Source: Anaerolineae bacterium
GTDB taxonomy: Bacteria > Chloroflexota > Anaerolineae > Aggregatilineales > Phototrophicaceae
Direction: 5' to 3'
DNA: 64,000 bases
Assembly: GCA_022843385.1 (NCBI GenBank)
Contig: JALHNT010000025.1
Location: 43,881-107,880 of the forward strand
This document shows, piece after piece, positions 61,597-64,000 of the stretch. Positions within the stretch are counted from its first letter, which is position 1. Each line of letters opens with the position of its first letter. The position numbers were made by a program, and so were the translations under genes. The notes beneath the pieces were generated by a model. It was given only the letters and a program-made list of their open reading frames with translations, ran no database searches and was not told the DNA's origin.

Positions 61597-61911
61597 CTAC
61601 GACCCGGCGGCCTGCATACCGGCCTTGCCTTCATCGGTGCGTCCCAACGGCAGGACAGCATCGACGTTGACATGGGGACGCGGAATGACATGGACGGCGA
61701 CGATCTCGCCGACTTTTTCGCCGCTGCGGACGCCGGCTTCGACAGCGGCCTTGACCGCCGCGACATCGCCGCGCACGATGGCGGTGACAAAACCACCACC
61801 GGTCTTTTCGTAGCTGACCAATTCGACCCGCGCCGCCTTGACCATCGCATCCGCGGCTTCGACCAGCGCGGCAAACGATTTGGTTTCGATCATTCCCAGT
61901 GCTTCTGCCAT
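61597..61911 (-). CDS. BMC-domain hexameric shell protein
   Basis: 104 residues from ATG 61911 (GGAG upstream). Canonical BMC-H: ALGMIETKSFAALVEAADAM, VELVSYEKTGGGFVTAIVRG, DVAAVKAAVEAG and VAVHVIPRPHVNVDAVLP. Builds the facets of microcompartments. First gene of the operon with the vertex protein and an M23 peptidase. Normal length; pore loop KTGGGF intact. Confidence 0.95.
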   Translation of the reverse strand: MAEALGMIETKSFAALVEAADAMVKAARVELVSYEKTGGGFVTAIVRGDVAAVKAAVEAGVRSGEKVGEIVAVHVIPRPHVNVDAVLPLGRTDEGKAGMQAAGS

Positions 61912-62137
61912 GAACCCATGCTCCTTGTTGACATGATCCGCATCATTGTACCGCAAACTCCGCCCAATCGCGCTAGTGGTTGTGGTTGACGCGGCATGAT
62001 AATCAACACGGCGCTGAACACCGGTGTGGCAGATGGGAAGACTCGATTGGGCAAACAATCTGGAATCACTGGATTTTCTCAAGCTGAGGCGGATGGGTAA
62101 CAGGGTTCGGCATACCCTTACCCCTGTTCGAGCAGCG

Positions 62138-62551
62138 CTACACCTGCCGTTCGCGGCCAATCAGCACCCATTCGACCCACGAGTCGTCGAAGGTGTGTGC
62201 CAGCATCATAGCCTGGACAACGACGAGGCCGATGTTGAGGAAGCCCCACCAGCCCACCGGCGCGAACAAAGCTTGCAACACGATGCCGCCGACCGATCCC
62301 CAGCGGACATAGACGCCGCGATGCAGGATGAGCAGGCCGATGATGAGGTGCAGCCCGGCCAGCAGCAGGGGGAACTGTGCACCATAGATCGGCGTGGTGG
62401 CGAAGAGGTCGCGGTAAAACGGAAGCAGCGCCGTCTCGCCCAGGCTGCGATAGACGCCCGGATTGCTCAGGCCGAGAAGGATGTGCAGCAGCGCCCCGCC
62501 GCCATAAGCCACCAGCCCCAACGCCAGCCGCCAGCGATTCCAGCGCGTCAT
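62138..62551 (-). CDS. Small four-helix membrane protein
   Basis: 137 residues with four hydrophobic segments (about 9-27, 57-75, 83-103, 106-121). Family not recognised. It lies 226 bp upstream of the BMC operon in the same direction and might be co-expressed. Not obviously related to shell function. Confidence 0.55.
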   Translation of the reverse strand: MTRWNRWRLALGLVAYGGGALLHILLGLSNPGVYRSLGETALLPFYRDLFATTPIYGAQFPLLLAGLHLIIGLLILHRGVYVRWGSVGGIVLQALFAPVGWWGFLNIGLVVVQAMMLAHTFDDSWVEWVLIGRERQV

Positions 62552-62630
62552 GATTGTCCTCTTTTCAGCACAAGCAATAGTTGTTCAGGTACTTTCTAAC
62601 CTCAGCCCCCTAAGTCCTTCCTATAAAAAG

Positions 62631-62696
62631 GACTTGCAAGCCGGTGTCCGCCGCAGAGGGGTTAACCCTCTGCTAACCGGTTTCGGGTAAGCCCAC
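62631..62696 (+). repeat. Dispersed repeat unit B, split copy
   Basis: Contains GCAGAGGG-GTTAA-CCCTCTGC (62653-62673) and ends GGGTAAGCCCAC, matching unit B at 47160-47226. Its usual partner, unit A, is found only beyond the IS110 element at 63933. Confidence 0.75.
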
Positions 62697-62697
62697 T

Positions 62698-62923
62698 TGT
62701 ATGATTGAAAAAGGATGGAAAAAAGGGTACAAGGATACCCACCATCGCACGAGTTGGTGAGGTCGTAAGCCCACTAAGTGAGAGAACTTGTCCTTTAGAT
62801 TGATCCCCAACTCGTTTTTGTGAGGCCGACAGCGAATGACATCTGAGGGCAAGCATGACCCTGTATGACAAGGGGGCTGGCATTCCTCACAAGAGCGGGG
62901 GTCAAACTGAAAGGAGCAGAAGC
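62698..62923 (+). ncRNA. Candidate bridge RNA region of the IS110 element
   Basis: In IS110-group elements the long non-coding left end encodes a bridge RNA whose loops pair with donor and target DNA (established for IS621). Here the region includes an 11-mer identical to the element's right tip, which could be the donor-recognition loop. Fold and exact ends were not computed. Confidence 0.4.
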
Positions 62924-63895
62924 ATGCAGAGCGGAAGCATCGGTATTGATGTCGCCAAAGCCCATTTGGACGTGGTGCTGTTGCGGCAGGATGGTAGCGA
63001 AGGCTATCAGCGGGTCAGCAATAGTGAGACGGGTTATCAAGCTTTGGGTGAGTGGTTGCAGCAGGAGCAGGGAGAAGATTTACCTGTGTGCCTGGAAGCC
63101 ACCGGGCGGTATGGCGATGGCATTGCCACCTATTTACATGAACACCGCTATCGGGTGAGCATCGTCAATCCCGCGTCAGTCAAACATTTCGCTGCAGCCC
63201 TGATGAAACGCCACAAAACGGATAAAAGCGATGCGGCAGTCTTGGCGCGCTATGCGACCCACATGCAGCCTAAACGGTGGCAACCACCGCCTGAGTTGAA
63301 GAGCCAGATGCAAGACCTGAAACGGCTGCTGGATGATTTGCAGGCGGATCGTACCCGCGTCAAGAACCGTTTGGAAGGCTTGCGAACCAGCTCACCGGCC
63401 CGCCGCTATTTGGAAGAGCAGTTAAGCCAGCTCGAAGACCAGCTTGAGCAAGCCCAGGCCGAATTAAACCAACGGGTGGATCAGGATGAGCAACCCGCCA
63501 GCCAATGCCGCTTGTTGGAGAGCATCAAGGGGATTGGTCGCATCAGTGCCATGCAACTGCTAGCTGAATTACCCGACCTGAGCCGATTTGACTCGGCGGA
63601 TGAATTAGTGGCGTATGCCGGTTTGTGTCCGCATCAGCAGCAGTCAGGCAACCAGGCCAGCGTCAGTTGGTTATCCAAACAAGGCAGTGCCCGGATTCGC
63701 AAAGCCTTATATTTCCCGGCCTTGAGTGCCAAAACGCACAATCCCCACCTGCGCTGTTTTGCCGAACGGCTCACGGCGGCAGGCAAAGCCAAAATGGTGG
63801 TGGTAGCGGCAGTCATGCGTAAACTGCTGGTTTTGGTCTACGCGATCTTGAAATCAGGACGGCCTTATGACCCCACTTTCGGTTTTGCTGCTTGA
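62924..63895 (+). CDS. IS110-family transposase (DEDD recombinase)
   Basis: 323 residues from ATG 62924 (GGAG upstream). RuvC-like N-terminal domain: GSIGIDVAKAHLDVVLL (Asp), CLEATGRYG (Glu) and KTDKSDAAVLARYA (Asp, Asp). Coiled-coil middle (residues about 125-210). C-terminal Transposase_20 domain: ESIKGIGRISAMQLLAELPD with the catalytic Ser expected in the later QASVSWLSKQGSARIRKALY region. Full length and apparently intact, so the element may be active. Confidence 0.95.
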   Translation: MQSGSIGIDVAKAHLDVVLLRQDGSEGYQRVSNSETGYQALGEWLQQEQGEDLPVCLEATGRYGDGIATYLHEHRYRVSIVNPASVKHFAAALMKRHKTDKSDAAVLARYATHMQPKRWQPPPELKSQMQDLKRLLDDLQADRTRVKNRLEGLRTSSPARRYLEEQLSQLEDQLEQAQAELNQRVDQDEQPASQCRLLESIKGIGRISAMQLLAELPDLSRFDSADELVAYAGLCPHQQQSGNQASVSWLSKQGSARIRKALYFPALSAKTHNPHLRCFAERLTAAGKAKMVVVAAVMRKLLVLVYAILKSGRPYDPTFGFAA

Positions 63896-63932
63896 CTCTT
63901 AACATGACATCTGAAGGGGCTGCTTTCCCAAA

Positions 63933-64000
63933 ACGTCTTCTTCAGCGCCTTTAGTGCGCTTACCGATTTCCCGGTAGCTGGGCGGCTTCAGCCCCCAGCG
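63933..64000 (+). repeat. Dispersed repeat unit A, copy at window end
   Basis: GTCTTCTTCAGCGCCTTTAG ... GTAGCTGGGCGGCTTCAGCC, matching 47246-47314. The window ends inside or at the end of the unit. Confidence 0.8.

Larger units (their letters stand above)
62698..63914 (+). mobile_element. IS110-family insertion sequence
   Basis: Limits are inferred from the broken composite repeat: unit B stops at about 62697 and unit A-side DNA (GGGGCT...) resumes at about 63915. This gives an element of about 1.2 kb with a long left non-coding end (about 226 bp) and a very short right end (about 19 bp), no terminal inverted repeats, and no obvious target duplication, as expected for the IS110 group. ATGACATCTGA occurs in the left end (62836-62846) and at the extreme right (63904-63914). 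Confidence 0.65.

Overview
The window looks like a chromosomal segment of a GC-rich, free-living Chloroflexota-type (Anaerolineae-like) bacterium. This is inferred from style, not from a marker gene: secreted LysM/SH3/LamG proteins with long Thr-Pro linkers, an ECF sigma factor with a C-terminal extension, a membrane-anchored Ser/Thr kinase, and many small palindromic intergenic repeats. No rRNA, tRNA or CRISPR array was recognised.

The main result is a ~29.3 kb integrative element at about 4,844-34,155, inserted into an HK97-type major capsid gene. The 5' part of that gene (prohead protease fused to capsid) lies at 34,157-35,620 and its 3' part at 4,476-4,844, both on the minus strand. Joining them at a shared GA (or CG) dinucleotide restores one reading frame. 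The element carries a large serine recombinase at its left end. That gene runs across the attachment site and takes its last codons and stop from the capsid gene. In the reconstructed circle its frame stays open for 49 more codons, ending at 34,006 just before a strong terminator (33,970-33,993). Integration therefore seems to swap the recombinase's tail. From left to right the element holds: recombinase and two small genes; a sigma-like protein; remnants of a second capsid 3' end and an FN3 protein; two secreted proteins (WD40/TolB-like and a 1,246-residue LamG/beta-helix protein); a second sigma-like protein; small unknown genes; an XRE regulator; a PIN toxin-antitoxin pair; a 965-residue SH3 surface protein; a TraG-like ATPase, a replication-relaxation protein and a HerA/VirB4-like ATPase; a hairpin-rich region; 8-bp repeats with a ParA/RHH partition pair; a second PIN pair; and an archaeo-eukaryotic-type primase with a C-terminal zinc ribbon.

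Left of the element (1-4,440) are an ECF sigma factor, a LysM surface protein, a two-gene unit of unknown function flanked by a 52-bp duplication, and a frameshifted hypothetical gene. To its right (36,048-47,133) are a phage head-tail connector, a cNMP-binding protein, a LysM-glycosidase, a membrane cytochrome c, TetR, P450, a phosphotriesterase-like hydrolase with a fructosamine-kinase-like protein, a GT1 glycosyltransferase and an OFA-type transporter.

The region 47,360-53,843 is a divergent catabolic cluster: DUF6807, old-yellow-enzyme oxidoreductase and DapA-like aldolase leftward, LarA-like protein and FGGY kinase rightward. It is probably for a sugar acid or polyol, but the substrate cannot be read from sequence. 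Then follow a DUF554 membrane protein, an OLD-like ATPase plus TOPRIM pair (possible defence), a TIR-kinase-SH3-LamG transmembrane protein, and a leftward unit of BMC shell protein, EutN/CcmL vertex protein and M23 peptidase with no encapsulated enzyme nearby. The window ends in an IS110-family element that split a composite palindromic repeat, an intact copy of which lies at 47,160-47,314.
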